This document shows positions 33,701-45,461 of a stretch of 64,000 nucleotides of DNA, in pieces; positions within the stretch are counted from its first letter, which is position 1; every line of letters begins with the position of its first letter. The stretch comes from Xylocopa sonorina. Its lineage: Eukaryota; Arthropoda; Insecta; Hymenoptera; Apidae. The notes beneath the pieces were generated by a model, which was given only the letters and a program-made list of their open reading frames with translations, was not told where the DNA came from and ran no database searches. The stretch is taken from assembly GCF_050948175.1 (NCBI RefSeq), contig NC_135205.1:2331795-2395794 (forward strand). Direction: 5' to 3'. The translations under genes were made by a program, and so were the position numbers.

Positions 33701-35210
33701 CGTTCCCACCTGACCATCTGGAACTGCACGCTATAAAGCAAACGAGTCGATCGTGTCTGTCAGAAAATGGGTTCCACGAGTAATCAACGATTCACTTTTG
33801 TATAATAATTGTTCTTTTATTTTTAGACACTGGAAGTGATCTTTTCCTAACTTCTCTGTAGAGCACTCAACTGAAGTTAAAATATATAGAAACGTATACT
33901 TGAAAAAAATGCCATCTCTTCTCACTCGAGGTGTAAGAGATCAATTTTTGTATTTGGTTTCCAATGAAAACCAACAGTGTCCTTTTGCGTTTAATGGAGG
34001 AGATTGGTAAATTGTTCTAGGTTATCGTTGGTGGCTTTAGGATGAAGAGTTCTACCAATTCTTTATTTTCATCTCTTATTTAGTATTTTTGTATGCAGTT
34101 TCATGAATTCATGGCTTCGCGAAATGATGAGGAGTAGTAGAATCTTGATTATTTCAAGAACGCGAATAAATGAATAGAATATTTTTCATTTTGATTTAAT
34201 ATGAACCTGTTGCAATCTTCTATGAAATGCAAATCATATTAGTTTAGTATAAATCTACTATAGTTTCTATTTAGGAGATTCAAATCCCTAATTAAGTTCC
34301 ATTTCTCTGCGAATTGAGTGTTTTACAAATCCATTGCTTCATGAAATAATCAGCTGTGATGGAATCTCGATTAGTAGAATAATAATAAAAACAATCTAAA
34401 GGAATTAATTAACTTTTTGCTTTGGTTTCATATCAACCCCTTGCATTTAAAATACTAGGATTTAAGAGAGTTCTAATATTTTCTAATAAAAGCCACAATG
34501 GAATTTATTACACATAACAACGTACTTATAAACCACAACTACGCCATTTTGAAAGGAATAATAAGTTCCACTCACTAATCGATCCTTTAAATTCACGCGA
34601 AATCAACATACTCGATCAAATTACAAGTCTATCGTTCGTATCACTCGCTCTCTGCCTCGATCGGTAACAAAGGTCGCCAATATACCAACTTCAGCAGAAT
34701 AGAATCGAGTCGATCGAACGGTTTATTACACGCCCTAACGAGATACCGATCTGTCTGTCGGACGAACCGCTGCGTCTGCTCTTTTTCCACAATTTTCTTA
34801 TCCTGCCCGACTAATAACCGCTGGAAATTTATCGTTGTCGTTAGGCCAAGCGTGCAGCCTGTAATACTACACTCTTTGTCCTGGTTCCTCTCGCAGCCCT
34901 CCACTTCAAACGCCTACCCAGTAGAAACGTGACGTTAATTGGATCCGATAGAACGCGGCGATCTTATGGAGGAAATCGATCGGGAATCTTTTGACAGCGG
35001 AGACAGCAGATTGGGCTGTGTATGTGTGTGAGTGTGTGTGCACTGTTGCAACGATTGTTGGAATTACTGAACGTCGACCGTTGGACAGCTGAACGATATA
35101 TTTGGGAACAGTACAGTGGGTGGTGCAAGAATTATTGAAAGGTGACGTATTGCTGTTTTTGTATGTCTGCAGGTATGCAAATGGTTTTTCTTTTGGTTTC
35201 TTTTTTTTTT
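33701..35210. other. AT-rich DNA, GC-richer segment and a TG microsatellite
   Basis: 33800-34550 is AT-rich. 34560-35000 is GC-richer with a minus frame (34641-34904) that matches nothing I know. A (TG)n-like tract (TGTATGTGTGTGAGTGTGTG) lies at about 35019-35040. Confidence 0.5.
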
Positions 35211-35770
35211 ACTGTTCTGGACGATTGAAATGTGTGGTTTATAGTGGAAATGTAGGTTCAAACTGTTGGTATATTTATTTTGTAGTTTGGGTGTTAATTG
35301 AGACTGATAAAGGATATCACAGTTTTCTATGTATCATGCAAAAGTACTTTGCAAATTATAGATTCTTGATGTCTGTTTATATTGAATTAATATATTTTTA
35401 CTGTTCTGGACGATTGAAATGTGTGGTTTATAGTGGAAATGTAGGTTCAAACTGTTGGTATATTTATTTTGTACTTTGGGTGTTAATTGAGACTGATAAA
35501 GGATATCACAGTTTTCTATGTATCATGTAAAAGTACTTTGCAAATTATAGATTCTTGATGTCTGTTTATATTGAATTAATATATTTTTACTGTTCTGGAC
35601 GATTGAAATGTGTGGTTTATAGTGGAAATGTAGGTTCAGATTGTTGGTATATTTATTTTGTAGTTTGGGTGTTAATTGGGACTGATAAAAAATATCACAG
35701 TTTTCTATGTATCATGCGAAAGTACTTTGTAAATTATAGACTTTTGAATGTCTGTTTATATTGAATAGAT
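35211..35770 (+). repeat. 189-bp tandem repeat, three copies
   Basis: Copies start at ACTGTTCTGG at 35211, 35400 and 35589, an exact 189-bp period with few differences. Because 189 is 63 codons, an open frame runs through the array (35102-35530 and 35555-35764), with a repeated YCSGRLKCVVYSGNVGS segment. This is best read as a by-product of period length, not a repeat protein. Confidence 0.9.
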
Positions 35771-36120
35771 TTTTATAAATTGACTTGGTTTTATGTAAAG
35801 GCAGAAGGAAATTATTTGCCTTAAATTACAGTGAATCTTTACTTTTATATAATTTTTGTAAATTTGAGACAAAATGGATATATATGTGTAAGAAAATGTT
35901 CTAATATTGTTTAAATTTCAACAAGGAAATAATAAGAAATCACGATAGAACAGCAAATGTATAAATTGCAATCTCTAAAAGTATTCTCGTGAATAAACAG
36001 GAAAACAACATTAATAGCATTAATTACTGTCGTTAATTTGGTGCATTTCTGTTTATCTGAAACGAAAGTTGGACACATCTGCACATAACAGAACCAAATC
36101 AACGCACGTTAGCTATAACA
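35771..36120. other. AT-rich DNA, no gene seen
   Basis: No recognisable feature. Confidence 0.45.
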
Positions 36121-36990
36121 AAGCACTAGATCAGCAGAAACAGAAATACTGTAGGAACTACGGTGCATACATTGAACTTAAAGTAGTTAATCCTCGCATT
36201 GGTCAGACGTGCAAGAATAAAGTCGAATACTACCACTTGTAATAGCGATATTACAATTCTCATTATTCGTAACAACATAATAATGACAAAAAGGACTACA
36301 AAAATAAAAAACCTTGGAATTATAGGGCGAAAATTAATTTCGCAATAGTTAGCTGTCGCTCTGGGCAGACGTAGAGGAACCACTTGTAACAATGCTATTA
36401 TAATTTCAGTTACTTGTAATACAGAGGTCTACGAAATAAATAACGTAGAATTAATGGCGAAAGGATTAATTTCACAGTAACTAGCCGTTTCTTCCTTGAA
36501 TTTATAGCATGAAAATTAATTTCGCAGTAGTTAGCTGTCGCTTTGGGCAGACGTAGAGGAACCACTTGTAACAGTGCTATTATAATTTCAGTTACTTGTA
36601 ATAGAGAGATCTACGAAATAAATAACGTAGAATTAATGGCGAAAGGATTAATTTCACAGTAATTAGCCGTTTCTTCCTTGAATGTATTATAATTTGAATT
36701 ACTTGTAATAGAGGGATATAAAAGATAGATAACGTAGAATTAATGGCGAGCAGATTAACTTTAAAGTAGTTAGTCGTTGTTTTGGACGGACATAGAAGTG
36801 AATAAAAAATTGTTACATAAATATTGCAATGCTACTTTAATGTTATTAGTAGTTAGTTGAAATGAGTATGTAAGGAATTATATTTTCCTAAAAAAATAAC
36901 AATGTACGACGCTAATGTCATTAAATTACAGTGAAAATTAAATTCGCAGTAGTTAATTCTAGTTTCAGTCAGACACAAAATACTACTAAT
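36121..36990. repeat. Degenerate tandem repeat, about 180-bp units
   Basis: Units contain AATTAATTTCGCA(A/G)TAGTTAGC, GGGCAGACGTAGAGGAACCA and CTTGTAACA(A/G)TGCTATTATA, followed by TAACGTAGAATTAATGGCGA. Clear copies lie near 36330 and 36510; more diverged ones are at about 36150, 36680 and 36930. Related sequence appears in inverted orientation at 44.5-45.2 kb. Confidence 0.7.
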
Positions 36991-38002
36991 CGTTGATTGA
37001 AATTGATTTCATAGAACAGTAAATTTAAAAGATCGAAATAATACAAGACGTATAATACATAAACAGCTTGTAATATGTAATTCTAATACAGTAAAGACTT
37101 ATGTAACACAATTTCTTTGCATACGATACAGTTGAATTGACTCGAGTAATTTCTTAAGAGCATGAATATTTCTCTTACATTTTTCTAGTCGAAATTAACG
37201 AAGAATTCCGTCATTTATAATTTCTCAATTTCAGTGGTCAAAAAACTTTCTTTTAAATGCAAGACTAATACAATATTGCTATCTTCTATAAAAACTAACG
37301 TTTAAAAACAGATCACACATTCTTTACTTAATAGCATCGACAGACATTATTTTAATTATACATTACTTTACAATTCAATCAAATTTATACAAATTCCAAA
37401 TTTCTTAAAACAAGTTAGAACGAAACTGTCGTGCCACAAAGACAAAGCACAAAAACCCAAATAAAAAAACAGAATTTTATCACACATATCCAAATTATTC
37501 CATCCTGCAACGCATAAAATTACAAATCAAAGCATCACCAGCCACAATTTCAAACAACGCTCAACCACGCGACGATGACGACACCTACAATTAATTAACC
37601 ATAAAATACCTCCTCCGATTTCGTAGACGCGGGAAATCCGCGATGTCGACCGAAATAATACTCGAAACGATACATTTCGTCGTCACCCTACGCCAGACCA
37701 CAGCGGTGAATTTATTCGTCGACGGAATTGCGATCCTCGACACTCGCGGCCGCGAGTTTACGAGTGCAACTTCCGGCGTTCCCGGAAGGCGCGAAGGTCT
37801 CGCGAGTGGCGGTGGGCGATCTCGATCGTTTCGTTACACGAAGAAATTTCGATACGCCCCTGAGCCGCTCCTTTGGAACCCGTGGCGAACATTCTTCTCA
37901 CGTTGTCGCGTATTCTCCTCGCCACGGACCCGGCTGTTTATCTTTTGTCGCCGCTCAGGGAATACCCCTCTGAGATCGCAACTCGATTACGCGATTATCG
38001 CC
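36991..38002. other. AT-rich DNA then a GC-rich island
   Basis: 36990-37600 is AT-rich. 37600-38000 is CpG-rich and open at 37643-38140 (plus), but that frame runs on into the 256-bp repeat and has no recognisable domain, so I do not call it a gene. Confidence 0.45.
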
Positions 38003-39231
38003 GGAAAGAGCGCCAGCAGCTGTGTTTTCAGAAGAGTTCGCGTCGTGACGGAATACGTGTGCGTATCCTCTGGACCAGACCAGAGGCGTCCCGTGAATTC
38101 TTTCTCTGAAATTTTCAGCTACTTCTTTTTAGGTCGATAAGTCCACTGAGTTGAAAAAGGGAACGTACGAAAGGGGATATATGAATAGAGTATTGTTTTA
38201 TTGTGGAATGAAGAGAATTAGTTAATTGCAGTGTGCGCTAAAATTGTATTTAACCCATGGAAAGAGCGCCAGCAGCTGTGTTTTCAGAGGAGTTCGCGTC
38301 GTGACGAAATACGTTTGCGTATCCTCTGGACTAGACCAAAGGTGTTCCGTCCTCTAAACATATGGTCGAACCAAGTTTATGCTACGGTCCCATATAATTA
38401 GTTATTTTTGAGGAGTCCCACTTTCTGTTTATTACTTTTTCTGATTAACTTCTTAACCAGAAGGGATTGAGGCATTAAAAGATTGCTAGAAAACTTAGTT
38501 TACATCTTAATGTTTCCCTTCAATAGCTATTGACGTATCATAAACCCAAAAATCCCAATCACGGGTCCTGTTAGGTCAAATAGTCTCGAATAGGTTACCC
38601 TAACGATTGTGTTCCATGGCCCTACCGGAAGGTAGCGACCACCACCATCTTGGAATCAAGCAGCTCGCGGATTGGCTGACTGCTGAACTCCGAACCTGTA
38701 TATAAGTGTATATTTTGTGAAATAAACTAGTCAAAATCCTACCAGCAAAAAGTCGTCCGAGATATTCTACCCGAGCAAATAAGCGAGGAGGAATTAAGGA
38801 TGCAACAAAATGCGTCGCGTAAATTCTTTCTCTGAAATTTTCAGCTACTTCTTTTTAGGTCGATAAGTCCACTGAGTTGAAAAAGGGAGTGTACGAAAGG
38901 GGATATATGAATAGAGTATTGTTTTATTGTGGAATGAAGAGAATTAGTTAATTGCAGTGTTCGCTAAAATTGTATTTAACCCATGAAAAGAGCACCAGCA
39001 GCTGTGTTTTCAGAGGAGTTCGCGACGTGACGGAATACGTTTGCGTATCCTCTGGACCAGACCAAAAGCGTCCCGTGAATTCTTTCCTTGAAATTTTCAG
39101 CTACTTCTTTTTAGGTCGATAAGTCCACTGGGATGAAAGAAGGAGCGTACGAAAGGGGATATATGAGTAGAGCCTTGTTTTATTGTGGAGTGGAGAGAAT
39201 TAGTTAATTGCAGTGTTCGACAAAATTGTAT
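38003..39231 (+). repeat. 256-bp tandem repeat, three copies, one split by a solo LTR
   Basis: Units start (G)GAAAGAGC(G/A)CCAGCAGCTG at 38003, 38259 and 38985. The second unit contains the LTR at 38343-38807; removing it restores a period of about 256 bp. The end of each unit (TTAATTGCAGTGT and CTAAAATTGTATTTAA) is also the start of the 127-bp units downstream of 39.5 kb, so the two arrays share sequence. Confidence 0.85.
38343..38807 (+). mobile_element. Solo LTR of an LTR retrotransposon
   Basis: 465 bp beginning TGTTCCGTCCTCT and ending GGATGCAACA. The flanks AAAGG (38338-38342) and AAATG (38808-38812) look like a 5-bp target duplication with one change, and comparison with the neighbouring repeat units shows the empty site. 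A TATATAAG box at about 38700 is followed by AATAAA at about 38720, consistent with promoter and poly(A) signals of an LTR. 5-bp duplication fits Gypsy, BEL/Pao or Copia; the family is not resolved. Confidence 0.85.
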
Positions 39232-39235
39232 TTAA

Positions 39236-39436
39236 CCCATTCGCTGCCAAGGACGAGTATACTCGTCTTTGGCAGGGTGTTAGGCATTGCCAAGACGAGT
39301 ATACTCGTCCTACTTTCAATATATTATAATATACTGGCTTTTCAGCATATTTACAGAACTTTGGTAAACAATACCACTCCAAATATAAATGGCAATGGAA
39401 ATGGTTTCGTATAATCTGGGCTTGGCAGCGAATGGG
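39236..39436. mobile_element. TTAA-flanked MITE, family 2, best-preserved copy
   Basis: 201 bp between TTAA at 39232-39235 and 39437-39440. The ends CCCATTCGCTGCCAAG and CTTGGCAGCGAATGGG are perfect inverted repeats. Two intact GACGAGTATACTCGTC palindromes lie at about 39253-39268 and 39294-39309, both in the left part in this orientation. Neighbouring repeat units show the empty site TATTTAAGAA, which proves insertion at TTAA with no other change. Confidence 0.9.
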
Positions 39437-39440
39437 TTAA

Positions 39441-39935
39441 GAAGTTTGACGTGTCTGGTTTTGAAGTTAAGGATTTTAGAAATAACTGCTAGAAATTGCA
39501 AGTAAAAAAATTGTGCCATAATGTGGCTTTTTTAGTTAATTGCAGTGTTCGCTAAAATTGTATTTAAGAATTTTAAAGTGTCTGGTTTTGAAGTTAAGGA
39601 TTTTAGAAATAATTTCTAGAAATTGCAAGTAAAAAAATTATGCCATAATGTGGCTTTTTTAGTTAATTGCAGTGGTCGCTAAAATTGTATTTAAGAATTT
39701 TGACGTGTCTGGTTTTGAAGTTAAGGTTTTTAGAAATAACTGCTAGAAATTGCTAGTAAAAAGATTGTGCTATAATGTGGCTTTTTTAATTAATTGCAGT
39801 GTTCGCTAAAATTGTATGTAAGAAGTTTGACGTGTCTGGTTTTGAAGTCAAGGTTTTTAGAAATAATTTCTGGAAATTGCAAGTAAAAAAATTGTGCTAT
39901 AATATGGCTTATTTTATTATTACTGTACTAAATTA
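39441..39935 (+). repeat. About 127-bp tandem repeat, four copies
   Basis: Units contain TGACGTGTCTGGTTTTGAAG, AAATTGCAAGTAAAAA and ATAATGTGGCTTTTTTAGTT, followed by AATTGCAGTGTTCGCTAAAA. Copies begin near 39441, 39567, 39694 and 39823. Two further copies occur in reverse orientation at 41375-41590. Confidence 0.85.
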
Positions 39936-40700
39936 TTCGCAAGGATAAAATTAATGTTCAGTGTTTAAAAGATCGAATAAATTGCTGTCCTAATTTGCAA
40001 ACTATCAAATTTGCAAATCGTTCGTTCGTTAACGACAATGAGTTGCATAAAAGAAAAATTCTGTAGACTAATAGAAACACCGCCAATTATTTAAATTAAC
40101 GCATTCAAATTCAGCAGGTATATAAATATACAAAACGCGTATTTTATTCTGCCGTATAATTAATGAGTTTCATAAATAAATAATATTGAACGTTAAGCTT
40201 GTTGAATTCCAATCAGTGTTCAAATATTTACCAAAAACAACGCGCGTATTCATGACTAAAAATGAGCAGAATCGCGTTTAACGAGACAGAGTGAAACGAG
40301 GAACACTATTTACGTTGAAAAGATTTCACAGATAAATTAAATAACGTAATTCTCGCTACCAATCGACGGCCATAAAGGCCATCGAAGAGTTAATACGCTT
40401 TGCAACAAAATTATAAGAGATCGAAATAAAACGAAAATTAATTTGCAACTTGCAATGTTCGCAACGTGCCTCGCGATATTCATCGAAATAGATTTCAAAT
40501 TCTAAAGGGGCGGAGGAAAGTATTTTCGAGCGGAGTACTTGTTGAATGCTGGAAAGGCAAACCCTCGATGGATGGGCGATGGGTGCGAAGCTACTTGCTC
40601 GGTGCTGGAATTCGCCAGGCCCATTACCACGTCAATAGGCCTGAGGGGAAACATGGGACGCGATAACGATTTCCATAAATATCATCGACGCGGTGCGACG
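39936..40700. other. AT-rich DNA then a GC-richer segment
   Basis: 40260-40700 is GC-richer with overlapping frames (40466-40666, 40539-40805 plus) of no recognisable identity. No gene called. Confidence 0.4.
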
Positions 40701-40702
40701 CT

Positions 40703-41010
40703 GTCGAATAAACGAGCTCCTCAGAAACGATGGCCACTGAAAAAGGTACACGTTCTACGCAAATGGACAAATTCTATTATAGTAAGTGTGGAATGTTTAA
40801 CTTAACGTTTGAAAAAGTTTTGTCATCGATTGAACGAGAAAGTGTTACAATTCTGTCCAATAAACGAGCTCCTCAGAAATGATGGCCGCTGAAAGAGGTA
40901 CACGTTCTACGCAAATGGACAAATTCTATTATAGTAAGTGTGGAATGCTTAACGTCTCAAAAAGTTCCTTCATCGGTTGAACGAGAAAGTGTTACAATTT
41001 TGGATTTTTC
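40703..41010 (+). repeat. Two-copy tandem repeat, 152 bp
   Basis: AATAAACGAGCTCCTCAGAA starts copies at 40707 and 40859; both include GTACACGTTCTACGCAAATG and end in GAACGAGAAAGTGTTACAAT. Confidence 0.85.
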
Positions 41011-41374
41011 TAGATCGAAAATTGAAAATGTATTTATGTACATAATATTAAGTAATGTAAATTGTGATTTAGTGCATTTGTTTCATTTACTAGCGCAGCA
41101 CTATTGTCTGTTTTTTAAATTTTTATCGTGTACGGAATTCGCACTCCAAATTCACCTATTTGCGAATCAAATTTATAAGAAATCTGTATTTATAGGAGAT
41201 TATTAATTTCAGATCAGTTAAATATCGACATAACTATGAATTATTTTGTATACTATAATATATATAACCAAAAATATACTGCAATATTTTATCTTTGAAT
41301 TTCTAAGAATTTTTCTTGCATAATTAAGCGTTAAAAATTGTTTAATTACTTAAATGCTATCCCCATATAAATGG
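41011..41374. other. AT-rich DNA with a block repeated downstream
   Basis: About 41185-41265 (TATTTATAGGAGATTATTAA, CAGATCAGTTAAATATC) recurs at about 41938-42010. No gene seen. Confidence 0.5.
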
Positions 41375-41650
41375 CACATTATAGCACAATTTTTTTATTT
41401 GCAATTTCTAGCAGGTATTTCTAAAATCCTTAAATTCAAAACTAGGCACGTCAAACTTCTTACATACAATTTTAGCGAACACTGGAATTAACTAAAAAAG
41501 CCACATTATAGCACAATTTTTTTACTTGCAATTTCTAGCAATTATTTCTAAAAACCTTAACTTCAAAACCAGACACGTCAAACTTCTTAACCCATTCGCT
41601 GCCAAGCCCAGATTATACGAAACTATTTCCAATGCCATTTATATTAATCC
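41375..41650 (-). repeat. Inverted copy of the 127-bp repeat plus a MITE junction
   Basis: Read in reverse, this is the 39.42-39.90-kb sequence: the family 2 MITE end, TTAA, GAAGTTTGACGTG and two repeat units. The MITE (41591-41645) is cut off after about 55 bp and joins unrelated DNA. The shared transposon/repeat junction shows that the two loci derive from one duplicated segment. Confidence 0.8.
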
Positions 41651-42605
41651 CCAAAATATCCTATTCAATATTCAATTATTTTACTTGCAATTACCGAATA
41701 TAACATCTTTCTAACGTAATACCAACCAATTAGCACACACAATGTACACAAATATCAATTTAAAAAAGAATCTAATAAATCCACGATCATTTTTCAACCC
41801 TTTCTCAAGCATCGCAAGATCAAACGTGAGTTTACTTTACCGCATCGTTCACGACGAATTCCTCCATTTTGAGATACACTTGAAGTGGCGCTTTTAAATC
41901 TCAGAACGCTAAAAGTAACCGAGGCGACAGCATTTGTATTTATAGAAGATTATTAATTCCAGATCAGTTAAATATCAAATATTATTTTGTATACTATAGT
42001 ATATATATAAAGCGTTATAAAATTGTTTAATTACTCAAATGCTAAACCCCAAAAAATTCTATTCAATATTCAATTATTTTATTTGCAATTACCGAATATA
42101 ATATCTTTCTGACCTATAACCAACCAATTAGCACACACAATGTACACAGATATCAATTTAAAAAAGAATCTAATAAATCCACGATCATTTTTCAACCCTT
42201 TCTCAAGCATCGCGAGATCAAACGTGAGATTTCGTTTACTTTACGAATTCCTCCATTTCGAAATACACTTGAAGTGGCGCTCTTAAATCTCAGAACGCTA
42301 AAAGTAACCGAGGCGACAGCAAAAGAGTTTTCGTTCAATTACCGAATACAACATCTTTCTAACTTAATACCAACCAATTAGCACACACAATGTACACAGA
42401 TACCAATTGAAAAAAAATCTAATAAATCCACGAACATTTTTCAACCCTTTCTCAAGCATCGCAAGATCAAACGTGAGTTTACTTTACCGCATCGTTCACG
42501 ACGAATTCCTCCATTTTGAGATACACTTGAAGTGGCGCTTTTAAATCTCAGAACGCTAAAAGTAACCGAGGCGACAGCAAAAGAGTTTTCGTTCCCACTG
42601 AGAAG
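41649..42605 (+). repeat. Three-copy repeat, about 250-290-bp units
   Basis: Copies share AGCACACACAATGTACACA (41733, 42131 and 42381), TTTTTCAACCCTTTCTCAAG, AATTCCTCCATTT and CTCAGAACGCTAAAAGTAAC followed by CGAGGCGACAGCA. The first and second copies are separated by an extra AT-rich block related to 41185-41265. Confidence 0.8.
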
Positions 42606-43080
42606 CGTAAGAGAGACGTGCGTCAATATTGTCGTTTAATTTCCATTACCGACGTAATATCGACTTTCGACGGAGGCCGTGTTAACCAGATGAAACGAGC
42701 CGCGTTACTGTCAGTCGTTCAATAGGATTATTCTTTCCTCGAGACTCTCTAGATCAAACGCTCGACGAGGCCCATTAGGCGCACCGAATTAGCGGTTACC
42801 AATATAATTACCAGCGTCATTAAACCGTTCCAGTGAGCAGGAATTTCGGCGAATCGACAAATATCAATTTATTAATAGGACGCGGGTGCTCATTAGCTAC
42901 CTAGCGAATTCATCTTCCACGATGGACGTATTTAGACACAGTGGGCGAGCGTTGGTGGTCGGAAATTACTTTGTACTTTCGCATAACAACGCGCCATCGA
43001 GCCTTCGAACGATGGATCGACTTGGAATCTTTATTTTGTTCGAGGCAGACGTCGCAGAAATTCTTTTTAATCGCGCGATT
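42606..43080. other. GC-richer DNA, no gene identified
   Basis: Frames at 42886-43140 (plus) and 42910-43143 (minus) overlap and run into the next array. Confidence 0.4.
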
Positions 43081-44518
43081 TCTGTGACTTCTGGGAATTT
43101 TGTGATGCGAGTATGGAAAAATTTGCTGATGGTTTTCTAACAATTTGTTTACTGATAAAATTGACCTTTTCTTGTAAAGATTTTTTATTGTACTCTTGGT
43201 AATTATTGAATTTGGATATCTGTTATGTGGAATTGACTTTGTTGAATTCGCGAGTGTATGGAATAATTCGCTAAAGGTTTTCTAACAATTTGTTTACTAA
43301 TAAAATTGTCCTTTTCTTGTAATGACTTTTCATTGTTCTCTTGGTAATTACTGAATTTGAATGTTTGTTATGTGAAATTGACTTTGTTGAGTCCGCGAGT
43401 GTATTGTACGATAATGCAGACGTCGCAGAAATTCTTTTTAATCGCGCGATTTTTGTGACTTGGGAATTTTGTGACGTGATATGGAACAATTTGCTAAGGT
43501 TTTCTAACAATTTGTTTACTAATAAAATTGTCCTTTTCCTGTAATGATTTTTTATTGTACTTTTAATAATTATTGAATTTGGATGTTTGTTATGTGGAAT
43601 TGACTTTGTTGAGTTCGCGAGCGTATTGTATGATAATGCAGACGTCGCAGAAATGTGACTTCTGGCAATTTTGTGACGTGAATATAAAAAAATTTGCTGA
43701 GGGTTTTCCAATAATTTGTTTACTAATAAAATTGTTCTTCTCTTGTAATTTTTTATTGTACTCTTGGTAATTATTGAATTTGAATGTTTGTTATGTGAAA
43801 TTGACTTTGTTGAGTTTGCAAGTGTATTGTACGATAATGAAGACGCAGAAATTCATTTAATCCACCACTGACTTCTGGGAATTTTGTGACGCGAATATGG
43901 AACAATTTGCTAAGGGTTTTCTAACAATTTGTTTACTAATAAAATTGTACTTTTCTTTTCATGATTTTTTATTGTACTCTTAGTAATTACTGAATTTGGA
44001 TGTTTGTTATGTGGAATTAGCTTTGTTGAGTTGGAGAGTATTGTACGATAATGCAGACGTCGCAGAAATTCTTTTTAGTCGACCAGTGACTTCTAGGAAT
44101 TTTGTGACGTGAATATGGAACAATTTGCTAAGGGTTTTCTAACAATTTATTTACTGATAAAATTGTCCTTTTCTTTTCATGATTTTTTATTGTACTCTTA
44201 GTAATTACTGAATTTGGATGTTTGTTATGTGGAATTAGCTTTGTTGAGTTGGAGAGTATTGTACGATAATGCAGACGTCGCAGAAATTTTTTTTAATTGT
44301 GCGATTTCTGTGACTTCTTGGAATTTTGTGACGTGGTCAGTGACTTCTGGCAATTTTGTGAATGTGGAACAATTTGCTAAGGGTTTTCTAACAATTTGTT
44401 TACTAATAAAATTGTCCATTTCTTGTAATGACTTATTATTGTACTCTTGGTAATTACTGAATTTGGATGTTTGTTATGTGGAATTAGCTTTGTTGAGTTG
44501 GAGAGTATTGTACGATAA
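43030..44518 (+). repeat. Tandem array, seven copies of about 145-250 bp
   Basis: Units share TTTTCTAACAATTTGTTTAC (CAATTTG at about 43141, 43286, 43508, 43712, 43925, 44143 and 44392), TTATTGTACTCTTGGTAATT, GTTATGTGGAATT and AATGCAGACGTCGCAGAAAT. Length differs because units lose different internal segments. The minus frame 43271-43711 and similar frames are repeat by-products. Confidence 0.85.
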
Positions 44519-45240
44519 TCAGCGGTATTGGATTTGCTTCTTTCGTGTCTGACCAGAGCGCGGACTAACTACTGCGGCTTTAATTTTCGTACTCCAGCCT
44601 CGTGCTACACGTTATTTAATTTCTTTGAAGCTTGTATTTTATTCTAACTATGGGATAACATTGTTGCATGTGGTGCTCGCAGAGTTGCTTCTCCTGTGTC
44701 TGATTAAAGAGGAAGTTAACTACTGTGAAATTAGTTTACGTGTTACAAGCTCGAGGTTATTTATTTTTTTTTTAGATTTAGTTACAATTATTAGCTTAAC
44801 GCAAGTAACGTGAACTCTAATATCGCTGTTGCAAGTAATAACGTTAATTTTGTTCTTGCGTGTCTGACCAAAGCGTGAATTAACTACTAAAAATTCAGTC
44901 TAAGTCATAATTCACTTCTATTTTCACAAAATTTTTTTTTTTTTAGATAAAGTGCCTGATTTTAGTTAAATGTGTATTATAATATCACCACTGCAAGCAA
45001 CAGTATTCCAGTTCTGGTACGTCTGATCAAAGCGAAATTAATCAAATCCGAATTTAATCCATGAGCAGTAAACCCTCCAGAATTTAATTGTTTCAGACCC
45101 GCTGGCTTATTACAACTAATCAGTATCATAATACCACTATTACAGCCAATAGGATTCCGTTTGCGTCTCTGTACGCTAATCAAGGCGAAAACCAACTACT
45201 CACTGCAATCTCAATCCACGCATTCTGAACTCTAAGCAGA
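44519..45240 (-). repeat. Diverged inverted relatives of the 36-kb repeat
   Basis: Several blocks with GTGTCTGACCA(A/G)AGCG and TTAACTACT, preceded by alternating GCAAGTAATA/GTTGCA-type sequence (about 44555, 44700, 44865, 45020 and 45170), are the complement of the GGTCAGACGTGCAAG and GTAGTTAATCC sequences at 36.15-36.7 kb. Confidence 0.55.
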
Positions 45241-45461
45241 TGGTTGAAACGTAGACTACTGAAGCATCGAGTTATGGATCAGATGTCTCACCAAATTCTG
45301 ATTCGTGAACAAAAAAACATCATACGAAAGATACAAATTTATATCGCAGGAATTTCTAATCTTCTACAAGTTCTACTAAAAATCCTCCATCTAATTACAA
45401 GCTCAATATTACAGTTGCTTAAATTTCTTAATAACCTCACATCAAAATAATTCAACATATC

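Noticed and set aside
37643..38140. 165-codon plus-strand frame
   Set aside because: The second half is the first unit of the 256-bp repeat, and other units of that repeat are not open in this way; no recognisable protein.
38343..38807. Hammerhead or other ribozyme in the second LTR family
   Set aside because: No CTGATGA/GAAA pair with pairable stems was found in either copy of this LTR.
43271..43711. 146-codon minus-strand frame with internal repeats
   Set aside because: Entirely inside the 43-44.5-kb tandem array; the internal repetition mirrors the DNA units.
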